NCBI GenBank assembly: GCA_958448555.1 | Contig: CAUDEL010000008.1 | Coordinates: 8,737-72,736, forward strand | Length of the DNA: 64,000 nt | Direction of reading: 5' to 3' | DNA from: Limiplasma sp958448555 | GTDB lineage: Bacteria > Bacillota > Clostridia > Christensenellales > Aristaeellaceae | Part shown: positions 33,993-42,430 of the stretch, one piece after another | How the letters are laid out: every line of letters starts with the position of its first letter | Numbering within the stretch: position 1 is the stretch's first letter | Program-made: the position numbers and the translations under genes | Notes under the pieces: model-generated | The model's database searches: none | Told to the model about the DNA's origin: nothing | The model's input: only the letters and a program-made list of their open reading frames with translations

Positions 33993-34706
33993 TCATTCAA
34001 ACAAAATCAGGCCGATGGCCCGGTAAAACGCCTCGTCCACGGCATCCAGCGCTGGCAGGCCCAGCTCCCGACGCGCGCGGGTGACCGCCGCCTGGGTGCC
34101 GCGGCCATAGATGCCGTCGGCCTGGCCCGAATAATACCCCAGCACCGTGAGCCGCCGCTGGACCGCGGCCACGTGGCTGTTGCGGTCGCCGGGAATGAGG
34201 TAGCGCAGGTAGCTGTCCAACTGGCCGTAGGGCCCGCCCTGGATGACGACCCTGGTGCCGTTGGGGACCAGGCCATAGAGCTCCTCGGAATCCCGCACAT
34301 ACATGCGGATGCAGCCGTGCGAGGCGTTGCTTCCGATGGTGCCGGGCTTGTTGGTGCCGTGGATGCCGAACTGCCCCCAGGGCACGTTCAGCCCCAGAAA
34401 GCGCGTCCCGAAGCCGCCCAGCTCGCCCGAAAAGCGGCTGATGACGGTGAAGGTGCCGATGGGCGTAGGCGTATCGCCGGTGCCGGTGGCCACGGCATAG
34501 CGCTTTTTGACCTCCGTACCCTCGTAGAGCGTGAGCGACTTTTGCTGGATGTCGATCCAGATCCATACGCCATCGGGCACGTTGGCCCGGCGGGCGCGCT
34601 CCGCCGGGGTCATCTTCTCCGCCGGGACCTGCGCGGCGCTCAGGCCCGCGATGAGCAGCGCGCAGAGCAAAAGCGCCGCGACGGCCCGCTTCCACGCCTT
34701 CGTCAT
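33993..34706 (-). CDS. L,D-transpeptidase (YkuD) with peptidoglycan-binding repeat
   Basis: The 237-residue exported protein has a signal peptide (AVAALLLCALLIAGLSAAQ) and the YkuD domain (about residues 50-165) with catalytic HGTNKPGTIGSNASHGCIRM, Cys in SHGCIRM. A C-terminal PG_binding_1 repeat follows (LGYYSGQADGIYGRGTQAA). It makes or remodels 3-3 cross-links in peptidoglycan. AAGGGGG precedes ATG 34706. Position directly upstream of spoIIIAA suggests a role in spore cortex or engulfment-stage wall; this is inference. Confidence 0.92.
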   Translation of the reverse strand: MTKAWKRAVAALLLCALLIAGLSAAQVPAEKMTPAERARRANVPDGVWIWIDIQQKSLTLYEGTEVKKRYAVATGTGDTPTPIGTFTVISRFSGELGGFGTRFLGLNVPWGQFGIHGTNKPGTIGSNASHGCIRMYVRDSEELYGLVPNGTRVVIQGGPYGQLDSYLRYLIPGDRNSHVAAVQRRLTVLGYYSGQADGIYGRGTQAAVTRARRELGLPALDAVDEAFYRAIGLILFE

Positions 34707-34789
34707 GCCCGCGCCCCCTTCGCTTTGGTCCTTCAACCTTATGCGCCCCCTGTGAGCGATATGCCCGGCGCGCGTGCATAGGTTTCACA

Positions 34790-34828
34790 CAAAAAGCGGC
34801 GCGTCCTCCGCAGGGGAGGGCGCGCCGC
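34790..34828 (-). terminator. Intrinsic terminator of the DUF134-NifX gene
   Basis: On the minus strand GCGGCGCG and CGCGCCGC arms with an inner CCTCC/GGAGG stem (34828-34796) are followed by TTTTTGTG. Confidence 0.85.
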
Positions 34829-34844
34829 CGGTCGCCAGGTGAAT

Positions 34845-35612
34845 TCAGTTTTCGTTGCAGTGCCCGTGACGGCAGGCATGCCCGCCGTCGTGGCCGCAAT
34901 GGCCCTGACCGTGCTCGTGATGGTCGCAGCGGGCCTGGGGATCATAGGCCAGCTCGCCGCGCACAAGCGCTTCCACGGCGCTGTCGGCATCGCCCGTCAC
35001 GCCGCCGTAGAGACGAATCCCCGCCTCCGCCAGCGCCTGCCGGGCGCCGCCGCCGATGCCGCCGCAGATCAGCACATCCACACCCCGGTCGCGGAGCACC
35101 GCCGCCAGCGCGCCGTGGCCCTCGCCGCCGGCGTCCACAACGACCTGCGCCGTCACCTTTCCGTCCTCCACGTCGTAGAGCTTGAACTGCTCCGTATGGC
35201 CGAAATGCTGAAAAACCTGTCCGTTGTCATAGGTAACCGCAATTTTCATGCTCGTTTCCTCCCTGTTTCTGCGCCGGCACCGCCCCAGGCATCCCCGTCC
35301 GGGACATCCGGCCGCCGCCTCCGTGTCGCACAGCACATAGTCGCCGCCCCGGATGGACAGCGCGCATCCGCCAACCAGGCACCTGGCCAGCTTCACGCGC
35401 GCCTGCGCGTAGATCGCCTGCACGGTCGTGCGCGCCACGTTCATCTGTGCCGCGCACTCCTCCTGCGTCAGCCCCTCCAGGTCGATCAGGCGGATGGCCT
35501 CGAATTCGTCCACCCCCATCACCACCTCCGGCCCGGCGTCCTGGCCTGCCGGCCCGAAACGTCCGCAGGGCGGATGTCCACACACGCGCCGCTGCTTGCA
35601 CGGCCTGGGCAT
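34845..35612 (-). CDS. DUF134 DNA-binding domain fused to NifX/NifB-type Fe-Mo cofactor-binding domain
   Basis: The 255-residue protein joins two domains. Residues 1-100 are DUF134 (MPRPCKQRRVCGHPP, helix-turn-helix DEFEAIRLIDLEGLTQEECA). Residues about 122-220 are a dinitrogenase iron-molybdenum cofactor domain (MKIAVTYDNGQVFQHFGHTE). Between them is a Cys-rich linker (GCPGRGCLGRC), and the tail is rich in His and Cys. A strong internal ribosome site (GGGAGGAAACGAGC then ATG at 35249) could also yield the second domain alone as 134 residues. Metal- or cluster-responsive regulation is likely. GAAGGAGGG precedes ATG 35612. Confidence 0.85.
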   Translation of the reverse strand: MPRPCKQRRVCGHPPCGRFGPAGQDAGPEVVMGVDEFEAIRLIDLEGLTQEECAAQMNVARTTVQAIYAQARVKLARCLVGGCALSIRGGDYVLCDTEAAAGCPGRGCLGRCRRRNREETSMKIAVTYDNGQVFQHFGHTEQFKLYDVEDGKVTAQVVVDAGGEGHGALAAVLRDRGVDVLICGGIGGGARQALAEAGIRLYGGVTGDADSAVEALVRGELAYDPQARCDHHEHGQGHCGHDGGHACRHGHCNEN

Positions 35613-35636
35613 ACGCGCTCCCTCCTTCTGGATAAA

Positions 35637-35686
35637 TGACATATGCCATCTATGGACAGTCTACACCCATAGATGGCATATGTCAA
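35637..35686 (-). promoter_or_regulatory. Promoter embedded in a 19-bp perfect inverted repeat (operator)
   Basis: On the minus strand TTGACA (35686-35681) and TAGACT (35663-35658) are spaced by 17 bases. Arms TGACATATGCCATCTATGG (35637-35655) and its exact complement (35667-35685) lie on both sides of the -10, the outer arm covering the -35. Any protein bound here would block RNA polymerase. The DUF134 protein is the obvious candidate. Confidence 0.8.
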
Positions 35687-35713
35687 TAAATATTTTTCTT
35701 TTCCACGCCGTCA

Positions 35714-37051
35714 TTAACGGGTTTTGAGTTTTGGATCTTCCTGAAGCGGCCAAACAAGGCTGGTCAAAAAGCACAGCACACCAAAAATCACTACACAAAT
35801 GGAGCGGTACTGAAAGCATGCGTGCCATGCCGTAGCCTTGTAAGCAACAGCGATCCAGCCAACGGGCAGCAACGCGACCGGTAGACAGCGCCATGCCGGC
35901 GTAAACAGCCTTTGCCCCAGCGTCCGCCGTCTAAGTGTCACGTGCAGAAGATAAATGCCATAAACAGCCGTCAACGCAACGCTCAGAATAATATGCGCCT
36001 TGGAAAAGCAAATACTTAACACGGATATAAAGGCATCAGCTCTGGTAATACCCGCCATGTTCTCTGTTTCAACCATACCGGTCCATTTATCTATCTTGGA
36101 AAATACATTGGAAAAAGCCGATGGATCAACCAGCAGCGCAGCCAGCGCAAGTCTTACGAACCACATACCCACATAGGCAAAGGCCCACGCGGCGATACAG
36201 CCAAACGCCTTACGCATCATCGCTCCCTTTGACGAGTAGCTCAGACACATCAGGTAAATCAATGGCAAGCCAAGTGTCACGACCGGCACTGTATAAAAAT
36301 CCAAATACTGTGTCAACGCCCCCAGAATAAAAAACAGCCAATGTTCCGCCCAGCGACACCGCCAACGCGGCAAGGCAAGCATGCCGGCCATGGCCACCGC
36401 AAAACACATTGCATATTGCAGTTGCGTGGAAACGATTGCAAATTCCATCATCGCCATGCTCAACGCAAATGCAATCGCTATGCCCAGCCCCGCATGCCTG
36501 CGGATGGAAGCAGCCGTCAGCGCCAGAAGCGACAGCATTATAAAGCGTAATACCTCGCGAATAGCCGAATAATTCAAAAACCAGAGCATTGGGCGCAAAA
36601 AGGCCCGAAAGCCCTGCCAGTAACGATAATAGTAGTCATTCGCTTCCTCGCCCTTCGTGGAGAGGTACAGGTTCAGTGTGTTGATCTCCTGTCCACTGTG
36701 AAAACGTGGATTGCTGAGAATGGACAATGGATCCTTCAGGGTGTTCATGTATTTGGCAGAGTTGAGCATTGTGGATTCAGTAGAATTGTCCAATACTGTG
36801 CTTTCCAGCGTTCCGCCCGGTTGATCGCGTAGCGAAAAAACGGTTGGAAACTCCGCCTCCTCCAGCAACAACGGGCAGGACTGCTCGATTTTTTCATTCA
36901 CACGCTTCTGCAGCGCTCCCGAAGGCGTATCCAACCCTGCAATGTACAAAAGTGCAAAGCCCACAGCAACGGCTAGGCATAGTGCTCCCACATAGCGCAA
37001 TGCAACGAAAAAACAACGGAATAATCGTCCCCGATGCTTCATTTTCTGCAT
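35714..37051 (-). CDS. Multi-pass membrane protein of unknown function, AT-richer than neighbours
   Basis: The 445-residue protein has an N-terminal helix, a 100-residue outside loop (QKRVNEKIEQSCPLLLEEAE ... YYYRYWQGFRAFLRP) and about nine further helices, an arrangement also seen in membrane glycosyltransferase-like proteins. I do not recognise the family. The base composition is visibly lower in GC than any other gene in the window, and codons such as GCA, AAA and ATA are common, which suggests recent acquisition. AAAGGAG precedes ATG 37051; ATG 37042 is also possible. Confidence 0.75.
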   Translation of the reverse strand: MQKMKHRGRLFRCFFVALRYVGALCLAVAVGFALLYIAGLDTPSGALQKRVNEKIEQSCPLLLEEAEFPTVFSLRDQPGGTLESTVLDNSTESTMLNSAKYMNTLKDPLSILSNPRFHSGQEINTLNLYLSTKGEEANDYYYRYWQGFRAFLRPMLWFLNYSAIREVLRFIMLSLLALTAASIRRHAGLGIAIAFALSMAMMEFAIVSTQLQYAMCFAVAMAGMLALPRWRCRWAEHWLFFILGALTQYLDFYTVPVVTLGLPLIYLMCLSYSSKGAMMRKAFGCIAAWAFAYVGMWFVRLALAALLVDPSAFSNVFSKIDKWTGMVETENMAGITRADAFISVLSICFSKAHIILSVALTAVYGIYLLHVTLRRRTLGQRLFTPAWRCLPVALLPVGWIAVAYKATAWHACFQYRSICVVIFGVLCFLTSLVWPLQEDPKLKTR

Positions 37052-37077
37052 TTTCCTTATTCTCCTTTGCTGCGTAC

Positions 37078-37518
37078 TCAGCCATCCAGCAGCCCTTCCA
37101 GCGCCAGCCGAAACGCCTCGTCCTGCCGAGCCGTACGTTTGGGTGGCCCCTTCACGCGGCTGCCCGCCCGGCGCGCTTTGGCCGCCAGATGGCGAATACT
37201 CAGCAGCGCGTCGATGTTGCTCTCGTCATAGACGCGGCCGTTCTGATCCAGCACTCGGGCGGCGCGGGCCAGGCACAGTGCGGCCAGACCATAGTCCTGC
37301 GTCACGACGATATCGTCCGGCTCGAGCAGATTGACCAACTGAAGGTCCGCGCTGTTGGCGCCGGAGGCCACGGTGACAGTTCGTGCCCCCTCGCGGCACA
37401 TCTCGTGCGCATCGTCGCACACCAGCAGCACTTCCACCCCGCGCACCCTGGCTGCGCGCAAGGCAATCTCCACCACCGGGCAGGCATCCGCATCAATCAG
37501 GAGGCGCACGCCGCTCAC
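37078..37518 (-). CDS. YaiI/YqxD family protein (DUF188)
   Basis: The 146-residue protein is a PIN-like fold member with LLIDADACPVV at the start, VVTQDYGLAALCLA, and the family end SRVKGPPKRTARQDEAF. Conserved Asp residues suggest a metal-dependent nuclease-like site, but no activity is established. The GTG start overlaps the stop of the upstream gene in GTGA, so it is coupled to it. Confidence 0.9.
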   Translation of the reverse strand: MSGVRLLIDADACPVVEIALRAARVRGVEVLLVCDDAHEMCREGARTVTVASGANSADLQLVNLLEPDDIVVTQDYGLAALCLARAARVLDQNGRVYDESNIDALLSIRHLAAKARRAGSRVKGPPKRTARQDEAFRLALEGLLDG

Positions 37519-38567
37519 TGCGGCGTCACCTGCAAAAGCACAGGGTTATGGTCGCTGTACTGGAAATTCAGATCCACGGTTTCAATGAGGTTGACCTTGA
37601 GGTTGTCGGAGACGATAAAGCCGTCGATCACGTAGAACTGCGCGTTTTTGCGCTCGCCGTCATAGGGCTTGTTGAGCAGGCGACAGGTGGGCGTGGCGTC
37701 GTCATAGACGAAGCTGAAACCGTTTGGCAGGTCGCTGACATATACCTTGCCGGGTTGCCAGAAGCTCTCGTCCAGAAGGGGATAGGATGCCGCGCCCTCG
37801 AAGGTCTGGTTGAAGTCGCCGCCGGCGATGACGTAGTTGCCGTTTCGGTACTCGGCGGCAAGAATCTGCATGAGCTGCTCGGTCTGGGCGCGCTTGCCCT
37901 CGCCGTCATCGTAGGCCTCCAGATGCAAATTGATGATGACCAGCTCGCGGTCCGTGCCCTCCACGGGCACGCGCTCAATCAGCAGGCAGCGCTTGAGGTT
38001 GGCCATGCTGACCGGCCAGCTGAAGGGCACGGGCAGGCTTTCGCGGGTGGCCTCGGTCACGTTGAGGCCCGTGAAGGTGACCAGGCCGCTTTCGACCTTG
38101 CCAAGCGGCGGCCAGGGATAGGGGACGAACTCGCATTTGAAATTATACGCACAGGCCGTGTTCAGCGACAGGCCGTGGCGGTAGGTGTCGGCCTGATTGG
38201 TATAATAGCTGCGCCAGGAGTCGAAATCCACCTCCTGGAGCAGGTAGATGTCCACATTCTGCCGCACCAGCTCGCTGAGGATGCCGTTGAGGTTGGCGCG
38301 CACGTCCTCCTCGCTCCGGGGCCGGACCATGCTCCCGCCGTCCATGAAAAAGTCCTGCTCCCGCCCCAGGCCGCAATAGCCCGTGTTGAAGCTCAGCACG
38401 TCCAGACGCTCGCCCACGCGCACGTTGTCCTTGCGCGCCGCCTGGACGACCTCCAGCGGCTCGATGTCGTCCGGCCGATATTCCGTCAGCGACAGGTATC
38501 CCAGCAGCCCGCCGGCCGCCAGCACCACCAGCAGCAACAGGCCCAAAAGGACCTTTATGATTTTCAT
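37515..38567 (-). CDS. Endonuclease/exonuclease/phosphatase family protein, membrane-anchored
   Basis: The 350-residue protein has one N-terminal membrane helix (MKIIKVLLGLLLLVVLAAGG) and an EEP domain. Motifs are LDVLSFNTGYCG, LLQEVDF (metal-binding Glu), INLHLEA, GGDFNQT and YSDHNPV (catalytic His). It would act outside the membrane on a phosphodiester or phosphomonoester substrate that is not known. AGGGGG lies upstream of ATG 38567. Confidence 0.9.
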   Translation of the reverse strand: MKIIKVLLGLLLLVVLAAGGLLGYLSLTEYRPDDIEPLEVVQAARKDNVRVGERLDVLSFNTGYCGLGREQDFFMDGGSMVRPRSEEDVRANLNGILSELVRQNVDIYLLQEVDFDSWRSYYTNQADTYRHGLSLNTACAYNFKCEFVPYPWPPLGKVESGLVTFTGLNVTEATRESLPVPFSWPVSMANLKRCLLIERVPVEGTDRELVIINLHLEAYDDGEGKRAQTEQLMQILAAEYRNGNYVIAGGDFNQTFEGAASYPLLDESFWQPGKVYVSDLPNGFSFVYDDATPTCRLLNKPYDGERKNAQFYVIDGFIVSDNLKVNLIETVDLNFQYSDHNPVLLQVTPQ

Positions 38568-38601
38568 GCAATCAACCCCCTGTACCCTTTTGCTTGCAAT
38601 C

Positions 38602-38630
38602 ATCATACCATATTTGTCCGGCGGGCTCAA
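38602..38630 (-). promoter_or_regulatory. Promoter of the EEP-family gene
   Basis: On the minus strand TTGAGC (38630-38625) and TATGAT (38607-38602) with 17-base spacing, 35 bases before the start codon. Confidence 0.65.
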
Positions 38631-38757
38631 GGTGGACCGGGGGCATCCCGCGCCATTTTGGCCCCTAAAAATGCAAAAAACTGTGGCGTATGCGTTTCAT
38701 TTATGGTAGAATAAAAAATGGCTATGTGCCAAAACGACCGTATGTGAGGGATCTACA

Positions 38758-39828
38758 TTGACAGAACGTGTAAAACGGCTCCTTGATTCCATGAACCTTG
38801 GCGATCACGAGGGCGTGGTGGTCTATGACCCCAGCAATATGTTCTATCTCTCCGGCTACACGGGCGAGGGCCTGGTGCTGGCCTCGCGCGGGATCAGCGC
38901 CATCGTGACGGACTTTCGCTATACCGAGCAGGCGCAGGCGCAGGCTCCCGGCTTTGAGGTGCTGATGACCGAAAAGGGCACCTCGCACGAGGACATCGCC
39001 GGCGCGCTGTGCGCCCGCGGCGGGATCGACACCCTGTACTATGAGGACGACTTTGTGACCGTCCACACCTTCAACGCCCTGCGCGAGAGCGTGCGCGGGG
39101 TGGAATGGAAGGTGGTGGGCGGGGAGATCGCCCGCCTGCGCGAGATCAAGGACGCGGACGAGCTGGCCCTCATCCGTGAGGCCTGCCGCATCACGGGCGA
39201 GGCGTTCGAGCGCATCCTGCCCTACATCAAGGAAGGTGTGACCGAAAAGGAGCTCGCCCTCCGGCTCGATTTTGACATGATGAGCCACGGGGCCAGCAAG
39301 CCGTCGTTTTCCACGATCGTGGCCGCCGGCGCCAACGGCTCTCTGCCGCACGCTGTGCCCGGCGAATACCGCCTGCGCCGCGGGGACATGATTACCATGG
39401 ACTTTGGCGCGCGCTACGGCAATTACTGCGCCGACATGACCCGCACCGTCGCCTTGGGCGAGCCCTCGGCTGAAATGAAGAAGGTCTACGGGATCGTGCT
39501 GGACGCCCAGAAGATGGCGCAGGACGCGGTGGCCGCCGGCAGGTCCTGCCGCGAGATCGACGCCATCGCCCGCGACTACATCTACGGCCACGGCTATGAG
39601 GGGCGCTTCGGCCACGGCCTGGGCCACTCGGTGGGCATCGACATCCATGAGGACCCGCGCTTTAACCAGAGCACGAACGCCGTGCTCAAGGCGGGTCAGA
39701 TCATGACCGTGGAGCCAGGCATCTACCTGCCCGGCGTCGGCGGCGTGCGCATTGAAAACTCCGTGGCCGTGCTCGAGGGCGGCTGCGAGGTCCTCACCCA
39801 TCCCAGCCGCGAGCTCATCATCCTGTAA
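38758..39828 (+). CDS. M24-family Xaa-Pro aminopeptidase/dipeptidase
   Basis: The 356-residue peptidase has a creatinase-like N-domain (about residues 1-125) and a pita-bread domain with metal ligands in MDFGARYGNYCADMTRT (two Asp), FGHGLGHSVGIDIHE (His), MTVEPGIY (Glu) and RIENSVAV (Glu). The start is TTG at 38758, seven bases after TGAGGG; no ATG fits the conserved N-terminus. It lies 44 bases before efp, a common arrangement in Firmicutes. Confidence 0.92.
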   Translation: MTERVKRLLDSMNLGDHEGVVVYDPSNMFYLSGYTGEGLVLASRGISAIVTDFRYTEQAQAQAPGFEVLMTEKGTSHEDIAGALCARGGIDTLYYEDDFVTVHTFNALRESVRGVEWKVVGGEIARLREIKDADELALIREACRITGEAFERILPYIKEGVTEKELALRLDFDMMSHGASKPSFSTIVAAGANGSLPHAVPGEYRLRRGDMITMDFGARYGNYCADMTRTVALGEPSAEMKKVYGIVLDAQKMAQDAVAAGRSCREIDAIARDYIYGHGYEGRFGHGLGHSVGIDIHEDPRFNQSTNAVLKAGQIMTVEPGIYLPGVGGVRIENSVAVLEGGCEVLTHPSRELIIL

Positions 39829-39872
39829 GCCGGGATTTCCATGTCAATACACATCGAGGAGGAACGATCACT

Positions 39873-40430
39873 ATGATTACCGCAGGCGATTTCAAAAAGG
39901 GCATTACCATCGAATGGGACGGCGGCGTGTGGAACATCGTCGATTTCCAGCACGTCAAGCCCGGCAAGGGCGCGGCCTTTGTGCGCACCAAGCTCAAGAA
40001 CGTCATGACCGGCGCCGTCATCGAGCGCAGCTTCAACCCCACCGACAAGATGCCCCGCGCCATCGTGGAAACCAAGGAGATGCAGTACGTCTACAACGAT
40101 GGCGGCCTGTACTATTTCATGGATATGGACACCTACGAGCAGCTTCCCCTCAACCACGATCAGGTGGAGGACGCCATCCCCTTCGTCAAGGAAGGCACCA
40201 ACGTGACCGTGAAGTTCTTCAAGGGCAGCGCCTTCAGCGTGGCCGCGCCCAACTTCGTCGAGCTTGAGATCACCGATACCGAGCCCGGCTTCAAGGGCGA
40301 CACCGCCAGCAACACCTACAAGCCCGCCACCCTGGAGACCGGCTATACCCTGCAGGTGCCGCTGTTCATCAACACCGGCGACCACATCCGTGTGGACACC
40401 CGCACCGGCGAGTACATGGAGCGCTGCTGA
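39873..40430 (+). CDS. efp: Elongation factor P
   Basis: The 185-residue protein has the three beta-barrel EF-P domains: KOW-like N-domain with VKPGKGAAFVRTKLKNVMTG, and C-terminal NTGDHIRVDTRTGEYMER. The modification loop residue region PGKGAAF is conserved with Lys. EF-P relieves ribosome stalling at proline runs; the Pro-rich linkers in the SH3/PGB protein of this window would be clients. GAGGAGG precedes the ATG. Confidence 0.97.
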   Translation: MITAGDFKKGITIEWDGGVWNIVDFQHVKPGKGAAFVRTKLKNVMTGAVIERSFNPTDKMPRAIVETKEMQYVYNDGGLYYFMDMDTYEQLPLNHDQVEDAIPFVKEGTNVTVKFFKGSAFSVAAPNFVELEITDTEPGFKGDTASNTYKPATLETGYTLQVPLFINTGDHIRVDTRTGEYMERC

Positions 40431-40449
40431 GGAGGCAAAGGAGATCAAT

Positions 40450-40869
40450 ATGGGGAATCTGACCGATCGGGCCGCCTATCTGCGCGGCCTTGCCGAAGGC
40501 ATGAATCTGGACAAGGAAAAGAACGAAAACAAGCTGCTTTTGGAGATGCTGGGGCTGATGGACGAGATGGCCCAAAAGGTCTCTGATCTGGATGCGGATG
40601 TGGGCGAGCTGGAGGAGTATGTGGAGGATCTTGACTCCGACCTTAGCGACATGGAGGAAACCCTCTTTGGCGACGAGGACGACGAATGTGACTGCGACGG
40701 GGAGGACGGCTGCGACTGCTGCGATCAGGAAGAACTGTCCTTCGACTGCCCGCACTGCGGAAAGACCGTGCTGGTCAAGGCCGCCGACATCGACTATGAC
40801 GAAAGCCCCGTATGCGAGCACTGCGGCCAGCCCTTCTTCACCGATGCGGAGGATGACAAGGACGACTGA
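40450..40869 (+). CDS. CD1247 N-terminal domain-like protein with zinc ribbon
   Basis: The 139-residue acidic protein has an N-terminal helical region (MGNLTDRAAYLRGLAEGMNL, the CD1247-type domain), a coiled coil of about 40 residues with heptads of Leu, a Cys/Asp-rich stretch (DECDCDGEDGCDCC) and a C-terminal zinc ribbon (FDCPHCGKTV ... CEHCGQPF). The function is unknown; it is conserved next to efp in Clostridia. AAAGGAG precedes the ATG. Confidence 0.85.
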   Translation: MGNLTDRAAYLRGLAEGMNLDKEKNENKLLLEMLGLMDEMAQKVSDLDADVGELEEYVEDLDSDLSDMEETLFGDEDDECDCDGEDGCDCCDQEELSFDCPHCGKTVLVKAADIDYDESPVCEHCGQPFFTDAEDDKDD

Positions 40870-40914
40870 GCTTGACTTTCATGCGTCGTTCCCCTATAAT
40901 AACCCTCATCGGCA

Positions 40915-41169
40915 ATGACGGGACCAAGTAAGCCGGGCAGGCGCGCCCTCAGAGAGCCTTCGGACGGTGCGAGAAGGCGGCGGCAGCTCGGATGAATACC
41001 TCCCCGAGCCCGGCCGTGAACGTTTTTTCAGTAGCGGACCGACGGTGCGCCGTTTATAGCGCGGGGCCTCAGGGCCCGCTGAGGGCGCGTCTGCGCCGAA
41101 ACGGAAGTGGTACCGCGATTCGCCTGTCGCCTTCCTCCCCAAGCAGGGAGGAGGGCGGCTTTCATTTTT
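40915..41169 (+). promoter_or_regulatory. Tyrosine-specific T-box leader
   Basis: The leader has a Stem I with AGAGAG (about 40952) and a specifier loop whose GAATACC holds the codon TAC (40997-40999) for tyrosine. The antiterminator T-box AAGTGGTACCGCG lies at 41105-41117, and the terminator at 41127-41169 has CCTCCC/GGGAGG and CGCC/GGCG arms followed by TTTCATTTTT. TGGT in the T-box fits an A73 discriminator, as in tRNA-Tyr. Uncharged tRNA-Tyr should turn on the aminotransferase and tyrS genes. It fills the 340 bases before the aminotransferase gene. Confidence 0.93.
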
Positions 41170-41209
41170 CCGGCCTCCGCGGCCGGAGCCATCAAGGAGG
41201 GACCTGTCT

Positions 41210-42394
41210 ATGGAGTCTGTTTCCTTCGCCCGCCGGTTTGACAACGTGACCGGCAGCGCCATCCGCGAGATCTTCAAGGTGCTGGGCCGGCCCGGCATGA
41301 TTAGCTTCGCCGGCGGCAACCCGTCCCTGGACGCCCTGCCGGACAAGCTCTGCGCTGATCTTGCCCGCGACGCGCTGCTTGCCGACGGCAAGCGCATTTT
41401 GCAGTACGGCGCCACGGAGGGCTATCCGCCCTTTGTGGAGAGCCTGACGGAATACCTCAAGGGCCATTTTGGTTTTGCCATGGATGGCGACGGCGTGCTT
41501 CCCACCACCGGCAGCACAAGCGGCATGGACCTGCTGCTCAAGGCGCTGGTCAACCCCGGCGACGCGGTGCTGGTGGAAAGCCCGACCTTCCTTGGCAACA
41601 TGCAGACCATGCACCTCTACGAGGCCAACCTCATCCCCATCGAGAGCGACGAGGGCGGCGTGAAGCTGGATGCGCTTGAGGAGGCCGCGCGCAGGTATCA
41701 TCCCAGGCTGTTTTACGTGATTCCCACGTTCCAGAACCCCTCCGGCCGCACGCTGGCCGCCGGCCGGCGGAAGGCCATCGCGGAGCTCGCCGCCAGGTAC
41801 GGCTTCATCGTGGCCGAGGACGACCCCTACCGCGACCTGCGCTACCGGGGCAAGGCGCTGCCGCCCATCAAAAGCTACGACACCACGGGCCACGTGGTCT
41901 ATCTGGGAAGTTTTTCCAAGCTCATCAGCCCAGGACTTCGCGTAGGCTACCTGCTCGCCCATGAGGAGCTGCTGCGCAAGTGCACCATCGGCAAGCAGGG
42001 AACCGACCTGCACACCCCCAACCTCAACCAGGCCATCATCGACCAGTTCCTGCGCCGGGACCTGCTGGACAGCCACATCCAGAGCATCATCCCGGGCTAC
42101 CGCGCAAAGCTGGAACTGATGCTTGGGGAGCTTGCCTCCTTCCCCGAGGGCACGCGCTACACCGCGCCGGAGGGCGGGCTGTTCATCTTCGTGGAGATGC
42201 CCGAGGGCTTTGACGCGACCGCCCTGTTCGGCGAGGCTGTCGAGCGCGGGGTGGCCTATGTGCCCGGCACGCATTTCTACCCCGACGGCGGGCACCACAA
42301 CACGCTGCGCCTCAACTTCAGCAACTCCACGCCCCAGCAGATTCACGAGGGCATGGGCAAGCTGCGCGAGCTCTTCGCCGCCCATCTGGGCTGA
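41210..42394 (+). CDS. PLP-dependent aminotransferase, class I/II (aromatic or 2-aminoadipate type)
   Basis: The 394-residue enzyme begins MESVSFARRFDNVTGSAIRE, typical of the LysN/MocR-catalytic group. The PLP lysine is in YLGSFSKLISPGLRVGY. Other motifs are GSTSGMDLLLKAL, PTFQNPSGRTL and EDDPYRDLRY. Tyrosine T-box control and the tyrS gene downstream argue that it handles tyrosine or another aromatic amino acid; sequence alone would not show this. AAGGAGGG precedes the ATG. Confidence 0.9.
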   Translation: MESVSFARRFDNVTGSAIREIFKVLGRPGMISFAGGNPSLDALPDKLCADLARDALLADGKRILQYGATEGYPPFVESLTEYLKGHFGFAMDGDGVLPTTGSTSGMDLLLKALVNPGDAVLVESPTFLGNMQTMHLYEANLIPIESDEGGVKLDALEEAARRYHPRLFYVIPTFQNPSGRTLAAGRRKAIAELAARYGFIVAEDDPYRDLRYRGKALPPIKSYDTTGHVVYLGSFSKLISPGLRVGYLLAHEELLRKCTIGKQGTDLHTPNLNQAIIDQFLRRDLLDSHIQSIIPGYRAKLELMLGELASFPEGTRYTAPEGGLFIFVEMPEGFDATALFGEAVERGVAYVPGTHFYPDGGHHNTLRLNFSNSTPQQIHEGMGKLRELFAAHLG

Positions 42395-42430
42395 CTTGAC
42401 ACAACAAAGAAAAGAAAGGAACGATGATTG

